Position numbers and translations under genes: made by a program. Below are positions 37,081 through 51,055 of a stretch of 64,000 bases of DNA, in pieces. The stretch comes from Brachypodius melanocephalos. Lineage: Eukaryota > Chordata > Aves > Passeriformes > Pycnonotidae. Position 1 is the stretch's first letter. Every line of letters begins with the position of its first letter. The DNA lies in the NCBI GenBank assembly GCA_013398615.1, contig VZSR01003807.1, forward strand, positions 34,421,181 through 34,485,180, read 5' to 3'. The notes beneath the pieces were generated by a model that saw only the letters and a program-made list of their open reading frames with translations, did not search any database and had not been told where the DNA came from.

Positions 37081-40000
37081 CCAGTCTATGTAACTGTTTG
37101 AAAATATTTGGCCAACAGCTACTTAGGAAAAAGATGGGATAATTCCTTGACTACTGGTTTAATCAGTTTGGACGGTCTGTGAATTTCCCTGCCTCAGGTT
37201 TCTTGCACAGTCTCAGGGAAATCACACCATTTATGCCACAATGCTGGAGAAGGTAATTTCATATCACAGAAAATGGTGGTTTTTATGGAATGAGGGGAAT
37301 GAAAGTTCATCAACATCATAACAGAAACACAAATTCCTCTATGAAAGGGAATATAGCCCAATCTGCAGGAAAATTTACAGTTTATTTTAAGAAATATTGC
37401 AACATTTTTCTAGAGCTAATGCAGTTTTGACCACCACACTCCCACCTGTCTTCATCCTGCCCCAAACCATCTCACGCTATTTTACTGGCGCTTAATTTCA
37501 GTTGTGTCCATTGTACAGCCAAAAAAAAATATTAAGTAATAAAAAATAAACAAAATATAGTGGACTTTAACTCATCAGTTCCACACTGATTAATTATTAT
37601 GTGGGTGTGTGAAGAAGGGAAAACAGGTGGATGTGTGGATTAGAGTAGAATGGAATAGAAAATGAAAAGATTAAATGAAAATTAATCCGTGTATTTCCTT
37701 CATCCTAATGGTAACAGGTAGTTTTCACACACAATAGAAATATAATGTGGTCATTTCCAGAATTCTTTATACTACAGTGCAAAAGAGGAAAATTTTAACT
37801 GCAATCTATTTTGGTATGACTTCAGACTAAATAAAAATTTTATTTGAGGTAACGTTTCCTTTCTCTTGGGTTTCATCATACACAAAAAACCACCTCCCCA
37901 CCCCCTCAAGCCAGTCATACCTTTAAGAGATGTACAATTTATTATTATGTTAGAAAGAACCAAAGATTTCTTAAATTCTTAAGAAAATTACTTGTTTTTT
38001 TGTTGAGAATTTTTTGTACTTTAGAATATTATTACTTTTTCAATCGTGAACTGCCGGTATTTCATATCAGGCATAAATTTATCAAAACAGTCTAACATGA
38101 ATGCTGTCTTTTCAAAGTGTTGAAATTCTCAGATGTAAAATGCATAAAGTATTGTCTCTAATTAGAGTCTCGTGTAGTACGCAAAAACTCAAAAAACAAA
38201 AGATGACAAAAACCCCCAAACCCCAAATCAAAAAGCATGGAGCTATATCTGTGTTATTTGTAATTAATTTAATTTATTTTAACATCACTAAGAACACCTA
38301 TCTCACGACACATTTTTCTTTATTTTAATTGCTGTTGGTAGTCAAGTCCATTTGTGCAAGATGGATGACAAATCTGACATGTTTTAGACTCAATGGATTC
38401 TTTTTTCTAGATATTGTGGCTGCCATTGCATTTTCTTGGTAGTGAAAACAGAATCATGACTCTAACCTGGTTTGCAAAAGAATTTCATGGAAGACAGATA
38501 GGAAGTAGTTTTCAGATATTTGTATAATTAATTTAGGATGGTTCTTTCTGAGATTACAACATGTCTGAAAGAATTTGCACTAGATTTCCATCACATCAGT
38601 AAAAGTAAGAAACAGAATTGCACTAATTCTATGCTTGGATATACAATTTTAATGTCTGTGAAATTCTGATGTTTGTGGAACCTTCATAACATTAGATGGA
38701 TGTCAGTGGACCAGACCTGCAGTTATTATTAAGATAGATATGAAGGAGTATTGGCTCTAAAACTTTCTTTTTCTCTCTTAATCTTTACCTCCCCAAGACT
38801 GTGTAGGCAAAGGGCACTCATAGAAGTCACAGAGCATAAAGAAGAATCTCCCATCTTTTCTCCTGGAGGCTTTGATCAGCATAGAAATGGTTCTTGACAC
38901 TAAAAATTGGATTGCATTAGTATTAATATTCAACAGTGTGATAAATGAAAATAAATTTGCATTCATTACATGCTTCAGACCAAATGAGACATTGCTGATA
39001 AAACCCAATACATTCACTTCATTGTCTGAAGGTTATCTTTGCAACTATAAAGGTTATAGTTTGTGTTTGTTTAATGGAAGATCAAATACTGCAATATGAG
39101 ATGACAGACATACTGGGAAAATCTCATGACTCAGAATTGTGGCAAAACCCAATAAACATAGCTTGTCATGAAAAACAAAATAAGAAAGCAAGAAAAGATA
39201 TATTTTTCCCATTTATTGGAATATACTTATAACTTGATGACATTTCATAAGTGGCACTATAATGAGACCTTTCAAAAGTGAATTCATTGCCAAAATAACT
39301 AATAGTAATTCTAACATTCAAATTTTAATAATGAGGTTTATAGGTCTGCATATTATGGGTCATTACAGACTTGAATTCAAGATTTTTTATCTCAAGTGTG
39401 TTTCCTGACCATAAGGCAAATAGTAATTGGAGAGTTCTCTCCAATTTTTGAACAAAACCTTTAATGAAAACTAAAGAAACCTTCCCAAGAAAAAATTCAG
39501 TCACTGAAATCTATGTATTTCTATGCAAGTTTTATTTTGAATAAATCAACATTTTTCATTAATATGTCTTTTGTCTGAATACTCCTGAACAGCATTAAGG
39601 CTGAAGTTTCTTGCCCCTAGTTACACAGAGAAATGAAGGATGCCATTTATCCATCTATCCTTCCTTTTTTCACTTGAAACACAATGTTTCTCCCACATGT
39701 TATGCCTTACATTTGATGGGAAGAGGGAATTCCCTCTTTTGCGTTCTGACAAGAAAAATGGCTGCAATTCAAGAAGTGATGTTATCTTTTAATGACGAAA
39801 TCATTAGAAAAGAAAATAAAAGAGAAAATAAAAGAGCTTCTAGTGTTTGAATAAGCAGAAGGCCAGGCCTCTTGCAGAAAAAAAATCTTTATTTTAACTG
39901 TGACTACTGAAAGCTTTGTAGTGTGCTTTTATCAACAGCTGACATCTGTGCAGAACTGTCCTGTATGACGCTGGTGTTCCACATCTCACATACAAGCACC

Positions 40001-43000
40001 TTTTAAGCAGGGATGAAATGGGATCTGGTTCAAAAATCCCCTAAGGATAATCTATAGGAAGAAAAATCTCTGTAGCCAGATTTCCAAATCATTGCTGTAG
40101 GCAACCAATTCCAAACAGAAAGATAAGAACCAAACCACAACAGCAGAAACAAAAGGTATATAGTTTTCTCACTGCGAAGTATTTCCAACCTGATCTCTCT
40201 TCACATCTCTTGGAAATCCAAAGTTGTCAGAAGAGCTTTCAAAATATCTATATATGTAGAAATTTTTCGTCTTGGAGCAATTATACACACTGAATCATGA
40301 TGTATAAACATAATAAGCTACCTTTATAAGATTTGCTGATTATTTTCTGAGCAAATAACCACAGCTAAGATGGAAAAAGGGAAGTAGGGGACCATGTGCA
40401 TGGCGACTTAGACCATCATTCACTGGAAATATTTTTTTAAGTCAGTGATCTGAAATGTCCCATTACTTTAAGGAACAGAAGAACCACCTTCACCCAGCAG
40501 TTGACTCAAGGGTTCCAATTTTTGTCTCAGATGCTTTGCCTAAGATTGCACACAGAACTCAGGCACAGAAAATGCCATTTGTTCTCCTAAATACTCATTT
40601 TGTGTTTGATGTTTCTGAGGCCCAAAGTTACCTCATGAGCCTTAGCAGAAGTGGGAGTAGAATAAGAAAGGACAAGAGGTGCAGTTATTATTTTGTGTGT
40701 CACTGAAGGAAGATCAGCTTGGCAGAGGGTACAAGATCTGGCTCACTGGGCTGAGTGTTAACAAAGCCAGACTGGGGCAATTATCAAGGTCCCCCAGAAA
40801 TGGGACCTGTAATTTTGGGATTTGGCACTTAGCACTGCAGTTTATGTGAAAGACACAAAGAAAAAAAAGCCTACATTTAAGATAATGCAGAAAAGGAGCT
40901 ATGTTTTTAGAACTGTACATTTCTCTTTATTAAGACATCACATTTTCAATCTCCTAATCAAAACAATGTTAAAGAGGCTTGAAATCATTTTATCCTACTA
41001 AGCCTAGAGCTCTGCTCAATTATCATCATAAAAAGGAATAGCTTTTGTTCTGCATCTCACTGCAATTGGTTTTCAATAATTACCTTTATGTCTTTTTACC
41101 TGTCCAGTTTACAGAAAAGATCATAGAGTATGTAAAGTTTACATTAAAAAAAGTTCAATAACTTATTATCTGAAGATAACAATTTAGCCCTATGTTCACT
41201 GCATATATTACGGCTTTTGTGGCTTCTTTTCTTTTTGAATGACACGGTCAATGGTTCATCACATTTGCACCTCAGAGGCAATTGTTACCCACTCATGTGT
41301 GAAAATAGCAGAGTCTATTTAGATTAAATTGCTCGAGATCCTCACGGATTGGTAAGGGACAAATCACAACATTTTGCTTGAAAGAAGATTGCTGTTGCCT
41401 TTCACATCATGCATTCAGGGCAAAATTTTAAGTACTATGCAAAAGTATACACGGAGAGAATTCAAAATTCATTCTGTTCCTTCTGCTCAAGGAAGATAGT
41501 GTACTTTAGAAAAAAGGAAGAAAGAAACAACAACAAACTGTGTTAGTTACTTGTGTTATCATTTAAGACCTCCTACACGATAGGAAAAGTGCAAAAAATA
41601 CAAGAAAACCTCTAGAGGAAAATTACATATCAAGCAAAAATGTGCTATTTTTCTTACAAATACAATATGTGCAATAAATATAGAAGTGTACACTAAATAT
41701 TTTAAAATCACCAATTTACTTGAAAATCACATGTAAAAAGTAGGGCATTATACTTCAAAACATCTTTCCTTAAAATATTGCATAAATTGAACAGTTTAGG
41801 CCATTTTCTATTCAAGATGATTTCAATTTTCAAATTGCGGTACAGCATACCTGTATTTATTTTGAGTCATTGCTTCAATCAGCTTGCAATTGACTGAGAT
41901 AATAGTGTAAGTGAAGGTGGTCTGTACTCAATAGAAATATGACTATAAATGTAATCAGTATAAACATTATAAACAATATAATTAGTATAAATATCTCTCT
42001 AAAATTACATTTTAAATATATTCCATCTTGAACATAGGAAACATATTTCTTCAGACAAATCTGTCTTTGAAGACAGGCTGTTCTCATTATCTTTGTTGCT
42101 TGAAATCCTACCAAATTTATTAAAGTAAGATTAAAATGAGGTGCTACTAAAAATATTGCATGATCAATTTTATATTTAACAGTATTTTTCCCTGTGGTAA
42201 AATTATAGATCTAGGGCAACATAAATGAGGAAAGAGATAAGAAAATCCTGTGAACTAACATGAAAACAAGGATCTCTCAATTTCAAGATTATCGAGGTAT
42301 GCATGATTACCAAGTTATGAATATTTGAAGCTATCAATAAAAGTGTATTCACATAAAATATACTCAGCATTTATGTTCAGCATACAGTGAAAGAAATTAC
42401 AGTAAATTAATCATAACAAAATAATAAAACCTGTTCTGTTTAACTGTGCATTTTAAAACCAGAGACAAAACCCTGGAGCAGTGAAATTGATACTGAAACC
42501 TTTTTCTGCCTCTTGGAGTATGATCTGAATTTCTTTCTAACCACACAGTCATAGGAGGAGTAGCAGTACTGTAAAATCTCCTTGATCACAAGGTTTTGTT
42601 GGGTAATTGTTTCAAAAGAGAAGCAAAACGTCATCCTTACTTCATTGTCCTCTCCCCTCCCCCTTTCTATGTTGGATAGAAAAAAGTTCACTTCAACAAA
42701 AATACATTATTTTGCATATAAGACAAATAGACGGGCACGCCACTGACAGAGACAAGCATTAAGGGCAGGACAGGTGTGCATGCACACAGACACACTGCAA
42801 ACAGCCACAATGTGGCTGATGCTTGAGCAGAGCTAGAGTTGGGCTGGAAATGCTGGATTAGAGGCTACTCCAGCCCAGTGGCAAGCTAGACCCAAATGTT
42901 CTACTGGATTTCAAGGACACGCCAACGCAGCACGCCTACTAAACTTCAAAGGGCACTGCAGGCTGTGTGCTGGGTAGTGCAGATGACTCTCTGTACAATA

Positions 43001-44229
43001 CACACAGAGCAGCTTTCTCAGTCACAGCTCCACAATTGAGAGCTGGTTCCTGGGGATGCTGCACCCCGCTTTGGGCCATGCCCTTTTCCATGCCTGCCTC
43101 ACTGCCAGCAGCATCCTTCATCCCCTGCCTTTGACCTCTGGGAGCACAGCAATCCAACCCTATTTTCTGCAGGGAGGAACTTCAGGACAGAAGGGGATTC
43201 CCTGCAGTTCTGCATCTCTAAAGTATTCCCACAGAATGAAGATGTGGTTTGGCTATTCGTTTCCATGACATAAAAAGAAGAAAAATGCTGTATAAATATG
43301 TAGAAGTTTCTTTTGCTCGTGGAGTGTAACTTTATCCCATACGAGGAACAGAGAAAGCTTTCAGACGAGACAAAATGAGGAAAATTACGAAGCAGTCTGT
43401 GGACAGTCAGACATTCTTTGGTGTTCAGAATATTTTTTTCCTGAATAACTCATTATTATTTCTGGCATGTATTCCAAGGAAATATTCACTTGACTATGTA
43501 AAGGAATTTGTCTTATTTAAAGATCACAACTAGAGTTCCTTTTAACAATGGTGTCTACTTTGTCTTTCGTGTATAGATAAAAATTAATTTACAGAAGCAA
43601 GTGTTGCTTAAACATTTACATAACTGTGACATCTACATAGCTGTGACAAATAAATAATTGCTTAGAAATGTGTTGCTGATCAAGATATATTCATCATAAC
43701 AACCCTGAAAAATAAACATACAAAAGAGCATCTAGGATTGTGGCACTGATGCATTTCATGGATTTTATTCCAGATTTACAGGCATGTTTTAGAATCCCTG
43801 GCTCATTTGTGCCAAAGTCTACACCCTGAGATGATCTATCTGTAGACAGGCCGTTGCTCTTCACCTCAGAATGTCAAAAGTGTTTGAATACAATGTTGTT
43901 TTCTTATTGCTCACTGATTTCAGGAATGATGATGTTTTATGCCTAGTAGCCTGGTGGACCACCTAGTCTAGAGTTTGGCCTTTGATTCCCATCTTAACTA
44001 ACAGCTGTAATAACATGAGGATGTATTAGAAAACAAAGCTAAACACAGCCACGTGGTGAAGATTCAAAATAGCTAAAGTTTGATGTTCTCAACAGATTAC
44101 AATTTTGTAAATGATATTTGGCTGTAGTTTATTCAATTTCTAATTATATTGAAAATCACAGTCCTAACTTGTTCCTCAGCAGAATTTTTTTAATACACCG
44201 TCAGTGTTCATAAAACAGAAAACTAACAC

Positions 44230-44340
44230 AGAAGAAAAAACAAAATAAACAAAAAAATCCAACCGACCAACTAAAAAAAGAAAAAACCAGAATAAAAAAA
44301 ACCCACAAAAAACCCACAAATAAACCCCACGCAAAAAACC
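44230..44340. repeat. A/C-only low-complexity tract
   Basis: About 110 bases consist almost purely of A and C with few interruptions, including AAAAAACCCACAAAAAACCC. It is of the same type as the tract at 6,102-6,236. The complementary strand is G/T rich. Confidence 0.88.
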
Positions 44341-47300
44341 AGATTACAGACAGTGGTATTCTATTAACTTTCTACAGTTTGCAATTAGAACAATCAATGT
44401 ATTCAGAAGAAAAAAATAAAAAAAGATGTTCTCATCCCTAGCATTCCTTGGTAAATCTTTTGGGCTGAATACGTGTTTTAATATCTAATTAGTGTTGGTT
44501 TTGAGACTCATGGGACTTTATCTTTTCAAATGAAAATTGATCAAGTCTGAAAATCAAAGGAAATACAGAAAAATATTCTTCTAATTTCTTATGAAAAGAC
44601 ACGTATACTACTAATTGAACTAGAATCAAGAGTTTTCTCTATTAGTGAGATTACACAAGATTTGAAAAACTGCTGAATAAGTATTATGACTGTACTAACA
44701 AAAATAGAACATTATTAATTGAGATGAAAACTTTATTTTAAATACAATCAAAAGGAAGGATTATGAGCTCTATTTGACTATACTGTGTTCTGTCAAGTAA
44801 ACACTTATCTTTCATTAAAAGCAATGAAGAAAATTGTAGCAATAAATGACAGTACCCTAAAGTCCAGTTCTCCTCTGAAATTGCTACTTGTTTTATTGAT
44901 GGTTTGTTTACTCTGTTCCCCAATCTTCATTTTAATCTTACCTCTGTCTGACAGTCTGCAGAGTTGGAGTCACCTGAGCTAAAGAGACAATGTTAAGTTA
45001 CGCAGATAAATTTGGTATATGGGGCTAAGTTTGGTAAAACAGCATTACAATTATGGTTTTAAATTTTGTACACTTTTAAATTAGTAAGGTCAAGAATAGC
45101 TTAAGAAAAAGTTTGCAAGAACATCTTAGCTTTTGACTCATGCTGTTAATAAAGTGCAACTTCCTCAGGTCAATACAAATGTGTTGAATGTTGCAAAGAC
45201 TTATAGGGTAATTATCTACGTTTTGAATTTCCCTCTTCTGGTGAAAATTCTCATTAACCTTGGATATCTGAGTATGGGTCAATGGCGTATTCTGTGTCTA
45301 TCTCTGTGATGTTCATAAAGAATAGTCAGATTCTTGCTTATCTATAATTTCACTGGTTTGTCTTCTCATGTACAGAATGGGGAACATTTTTTATATATAC
45401 AATTAAAAGTTGAAAGTTCGAACTAAATACTGCAAATACTGTACCCTTTCTTTTTTAATTCTAGATATGTATATAGATGATGATGATTAGTAAGGTAGCG
45501 TAGAGCCAAACTAAGTGCAGATTCTTATTTCAGAACTCAAGACAATCTACAAAACAAACACTTGTGTAACTTTATTCATTTCAAGCAAGCCCCTGGAGTC
45601 ACTGGTATAACTTGGATTCAGACCAATGTCCTATTATTTTGTCTAGTATATTTATAGTACAGAGTATGTAAGTATATTTTTAGTATGTTCTGCTAATTTG
45701 TTCTGAGTATGTAATTTTAGAGTTGAAATTTGGTATTTTATTTACAAAGGTACATGAACAGAAACTACAAAGCCACAAATTTATAAATTTATAATTATCT
45801 ACTTTCTGCCCATAACAAAGTAATCTGCAACCTTTTCTTACTGCTAAACCAAATAACTTAATTTGCATTAAAGGTTTTCAAAATTTGCCCTCTTCCCCTT
45901 TGAAAAAGTTTGTCTCTGAATCTTCAGTCATTTCCAACCGCCCTGACAGAAAATCCTGACTGTTTAAAAGTAAAAATGTGGACTATTTAATGTTATTTAT
46001 GCACAGCAGAAGATCAGCAATTTGTTATAGCTTTTATCTTCAGCCATAAGATTGGCAGTTAGGTCTATTGTGCTCTTGTGGACACTAGTATTAGGCAGTA
46101 TTTGCAAAGGAAAAGCCCTTCCTGTACACCCCAGAAGGTGTTCAGCACTAGTTTTCAACAGAGACTGGAAAAGAATGTTTTGCATTTGCAAGTACAATCA
46201 CAGATTAGTCTGACACAGTGGAAATAAAGACATTATTTCAGTTGTTTTTGTTTAGTTGTACACTGGTTGTCATCTCATTTCTGACTCCGTGGAGAACATT
46301 AGCTACAGAATCCCAGGCTAAGCTAAATCAATCTTAATCTTGTCTGACACAGTGTTTAAGTGAGTCCGGATGTACATTTTCCTATTTCTGTTTGAGAGCT
46401 ATGGAAATGTCTACAAAGCAGGAAGGAACTGCAACAATCACCACAGCACTGCCAAAAAACACACTTACAACTTGCTTACATGATATCTGTTTATGCTGTC
46501 TTTGAGATATAGGCCTAGAAGATAGCCAAGTTCTGATATCATCTGTGGGCATCATTGTCACTGTTAGTGACACTTTCTTGAAGATGACAGAAGAGCTTTT
46601 CATGTAAGTTATATGAACATGAGATTTTATCAGCTTTTGACAAACCTCTTCTCTTTTTTTGACCAAAGATGGGGATGAGGAAATAATAAACCTCCAGCTG
46701 TGCTTGTGCATGCCAAATATAACCCAATTTTATTGTTTGGGCACACTGAATAAGCTTTTTCTCGAGGCTTTATCTATGTTGCTAAAAACACATGGAAATC
46801 TACCACCCTCAGCTTGAATCTGGCTCAGGGTTCCAAAAGGGTCTTTCCAGAGGCAGAGGAATGGGGAAATTTTGCATGAAAGCTCTGTGGGGTTTTTTTA
46901 AGTCCATCCTAGAATGACATTTCATGTCAGTGAAAAAGATGGTGTGCGGAGTTGCAAACAGGGAGTGGTGAAGTTGGTTGCAATGGAATCTGTTAATTTT
47001 GGGATTGCGGTGACGCTTTTGCATGACATATAGCACTGCAAGAAAGTATTGCTCGAAAAGTGCAAATGATGTGGATGTCTCTTGTGAGCCAGATAAGAAA
47101 GATTGTTTCCTGAGGGAGTTCCAAGGCAGATGGCATTTGCAAATGAAATGGCAGTGATGACAGAATATGCACAAGCAGATGTAAGCTTCTTCCAGGGAAA
47201 CAAGAAGTTGTTGAATGAAGCAGGATCAACATCAACACCTGCTAGAATGGCCATCTGAGGAGATGCTCAGATAGCCATTATGTTACATTCTGGCAGCTAA

Positions 47301-48993
47301 AAGACCACAGTGCTGTTAGTTTCTGCCTTGGAAATCAGGGCTGGTTGTTTTTCCAAGTGGAAACAAGAGAAAGAAAAAAAAAGGTGGAGAAGGAGTGGAA
47401 GAAACATATGCAGCAAGAAATGAACTGGTAAATACAAACCTTCAACTGCTACATCCAATGAGATACACAGGTCTTACAAACTTCAGGGGTTTCAATGCCA
47501 CTTCTGTGTTTCTGAGATCTTTAGCCACTTTTTCTCGGGGTGCACAGGTGAAGCTATGGAATCTGATGGTGTGTTTAGACACACTAGTGACACCTTTGAT
47601 ATATGTATGAATGACAGAGATGAACAATTTCAAACCACTGAATTCAAATTTTTTTGTATTAAAAGCTGTTCTAAATCCATATTACATAATGGAGTCAGCA
47701 TTAAATTACTTCCATAAAGCAAAATAATTGTAATAGATATTTTAAATAAAATGGCAAGTTTGACTGCAGTTAAACAGATGTCTTAGTGGGAATAAACAGT
47801 TTTTGCAGTCTTTAAGTTTATCTCCTAAAGAAATATAGAAAAAAAGGATGCAAGCAATAAATTTAATCTGTTTACTTAGTTCCAGACAGCAGGGTGAGGC
47901 AGGAATCCAGAAATATGCAGAAATAGAGTATGATAGTGACTAGGTATATCAGTAACAGTTTAAAAAAATCATTGAAAGTTTTTGTTATAAGGAAGTGTAT
48001 GACATTTATTTACATCTTGTTTAAAACTGAATTAACCTTATGGAAAGATGATAAAACTTTTAGTTATAATAATTAAAGACAATATTATGGGACAAACCTG
48101 TATGTCAAATTAATTTAGCACTGAAATATTAAAAAATAATATTCTCCAATGTGTTATTAATGAATGCAGTTTGGTCCTCTCTGATTTATTCATAGAGTAA
48201 CACAAAGTATTGGGTCCTAAGCCATTGCCATTTCTAGATGTAATGCTGTCAGTAAAACCTTCAGGCAGCTATCATCATCACACTGGGGTATTTCTGCTTT
48301 TGGTTTAAGATGAAATATCAATAGAGGTAAAGATGTAGATTTTCTGAACCTTGGTTGAGCTACAAGCAAAACAGATGTTTTTTCTGTAGAGTAAAACATT
48401 ACAGAAACAATGAGAAGGGATATGCTAACAGCTTATTCCATTCTGAGAACAGTCTCGGGTTTCCAGAATATCAACATCTGAGGTAATCCAGCCAACTCTT
48501 AATAATACTGACTGAAATTTTAAGACTCAGATTATTTTGCAGAGCAAACGAGAATATTTGGGAAGGATCTTTGTGTCTTGGGCTATTTGACTATCACATA
48601 GTGTTCACATTATTAAAACTGAAAGAGAAACTTGTAAAGTTGTTGTTCTCTGAGAGAGCAGATATACACAAGTAGCATTAACCGAGTTTACCTACAACAG
48701 GAACAACATAGTGGTGTCTGAAAAAAGAACATCAGAAGATTTATTGTTCAACACATTTCAAAATATATCATTTACAGTGTTTTTGTATTTGGCTTGTGAG
48801 ATTTTTTTTTTGTTTTGCCTTTTTCTTGTCATATACTTTGTACTATAAACAAGCCCAACCAACCAAAAAGTCATGTTTGCAAAGTTGATTAGGAATTAAG
48901 TGATCATTTTCCCAGATTTCACTTGGAAGTATCTTGCCAATTTCCTTTGCGTGACTTTTTTGACATTTGTGAAAAAGCTTTACTCTTTTCTTT

Positions 48994-49059
48994 ACAGTAT
49001 TAAAGAGTTAAAATAAATTAAAGAGTTAAAATACAGTATTAAAGAGTTAAAATAAATTA
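48994..49059. repeat. 39-base-period tandem duplication
   Basis: A 27-base word starting ACAGTATTAAAGAGTTAAAA is present at 48,994-49,020 and again, without change, at 49,033-49,059. The spacer repeats AAGAGTTAAAAT, so the 13-base core TTAAAGAGTTAAA occurs three times. Perfect identity points to a recent duplication. Confidence 0.92.
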
Positions 49060-50955
49060 CAAAGAGAAGTGTATAATAGTTCTATACAGTATTGCCCTAG
49101 CTACAGTTGGTTTTGTAATTTAATTTTATTAGTGCTAACACTAATAAGACTGAAGTTCTTTATGCTTTGGACAGTTTTGCATTCTCTCTGCATATTAAAG
49201 CTTTCAACTTTTGAACTTCCTACCCAATAAGCATTACATATATATCATATAGTGAACCTTACCATGTAAATACTCTAAAGCAACAAAGGATTTGTTGAGT
49301 AATAATAGACATATAGGTATGTTGCACATATATTTCCTTCTGACAATTGTATCGAACAAGGTTTTGCCCCTCTTTAAATATACCCTGTGTCCAGCATACA
49401 TTCATACATCCCTGGGCTTCATCCCTGGGTGAGAGGGTTTTTCTGCCCTTTAGGACTGAAGTACTTGTGTTGTATGTCACAGTTAAGTTTGGCTGCCAAC
49501 TGTGCACTAATAACCTGAAGTGCCATCCTTTGCGTAACATCGTATCTAATGCTCAATGACCTGAGAGCTCGTTGGAGGCTGATCATATCGAAGTGGTTTC
49601 AGAAAGAATCATATTTCATATATACTTGTTTTGTGTACCTTTTTCCTTTTCTTGCCAATAGTGGAATGAATACAGTATAGATTGTTTCAATGTATCAAAA
49701 CATTTTTGTTTTTATTCATCCACACGCAGGATAAATGTGATGCCAGGCTGCCAAGGTTAAAAGATGGGATGCTGGCCAGTATTGAATACCTAACATATTA
49801 AAAAGAATTTCACACACATGAGAAGGATCTTCTGCCTATTTAACATGAAGGTTAATGAAGGAGAAAATTTGCCCTCCACCAATGCTGCAAATTTTGCACA
49901 GCTCCTGTTTCACCATAAGCACATTCACTATTCCTGATTTCAGTCCTGTCATGTTTTCTGTTTCCACTATTCTTACACAAATACATATAGCACCACTGAC
50001 AGATAAAAAAAAAAATGGAATACATATGTTCTGGCAAACTAAATAGGGCTAATGCACAGACTTGCACATGGACACGTGGTCATTCATACTGTTAAATTCT
50101 TAGCATGGCCCTTGAAATAATTTTGGACAAATCAACCAGCACTCTCAGAGACTATGCCCAGGCACAGTTTGATGCTATCATGGGCCAGGAACACCTCCTC
50201 CCAAGCAATCTGGATGCAGTTACCACAGTTTGGGACAAAAGAGAATTTGTCTGTACAGAAATAAGATGTGCCAAAGCAGATGGCAGCAGGACCATAAAAT
50301 GGTTTGTGATGCATTTTCTTTATTAGCAGAGGCATAGACATGAATTGTAGACAATGAATAACATGCACTCCCCATGTGACTACATCTATTTTGATTTTGC
50401 ATCCTTGCTTTTACATTTGCAGTATGGTGAGTGTTATTTAACAATTCAGAAGCCATTATGATTTAAGCACTGCTGCAAAGACTTTTTGCATTTCTTTTTA
50501 ACTAAGGAAAATGGATGATTAAAATCAACCTAATTCTTTATTAAGGCAATGCTTTGTGATAATATTTCTTTCATAAAATTGTTCTGTGGAAATCATAAAT
50601 GATTCTGTACAAATTTATGTCAAACTCTGCCTAATTCCCAGAAGTGTTTTAAGATGAAGTGAGGCAGGAGACATGTTCCACCCAGAGTGCTGCATGTCAT
50701 TTCTTCCGTGACATTCACGGCTGAAGCTAAACCCCTGAATGTCAGGGAGACATTCAGGATTCTGTGCAGTACTGTCTGCAGAGAGTGTTTGACCTTCACT
50801 ACAGCACTTGCTGGGGGCATTCTAGTCTCCTGAATGCTCATAGGAGGCCACAGATACCTATGGCCTGTTTTGGCAGAGCATAAAACCTAATGCTGAGCAA
50901 TTTTCACTTCAAACAGAGTTTGCAATGCAATTGAGCCATGGTTTTTCAGCACAAA

Positions 50956-51055
50956 NNNNNNNNNNNNNNNNNNNNNNNNNNNNNNNNNNNNNNNNNNNNN
51001 NNNNNNNNNNNNNNNNNNNNNNNNNNNNNNNNNNNNNNNNNNNNNNNNNNNNNNN
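50956..51055. other. Assembly gap (100 N)
   Basis: Exactly 100 undetermined bases, the conventional placeholder for a gap of unknown size. Neither flank is a repeat that I recognise. Distances across it should not be trusted. Confidence 0.99.

Larger units (their letters stand above)
34496..50955. other. A+T-rich non-coding DNA
   Basis: About 16 kb contains no recognised gene, CR1 or LTR. It holds low-complexity tracts (listed separately), a TTTA run and a 39-base duplication. A G+C-richer patch of unknown nature lies at 42,730-43,260. Another patch at 46,800-47,260 has two overlapping minus-strand frames of 110 and 121 codons. No family resemblance was found for any frame. Confidence 0.65.
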
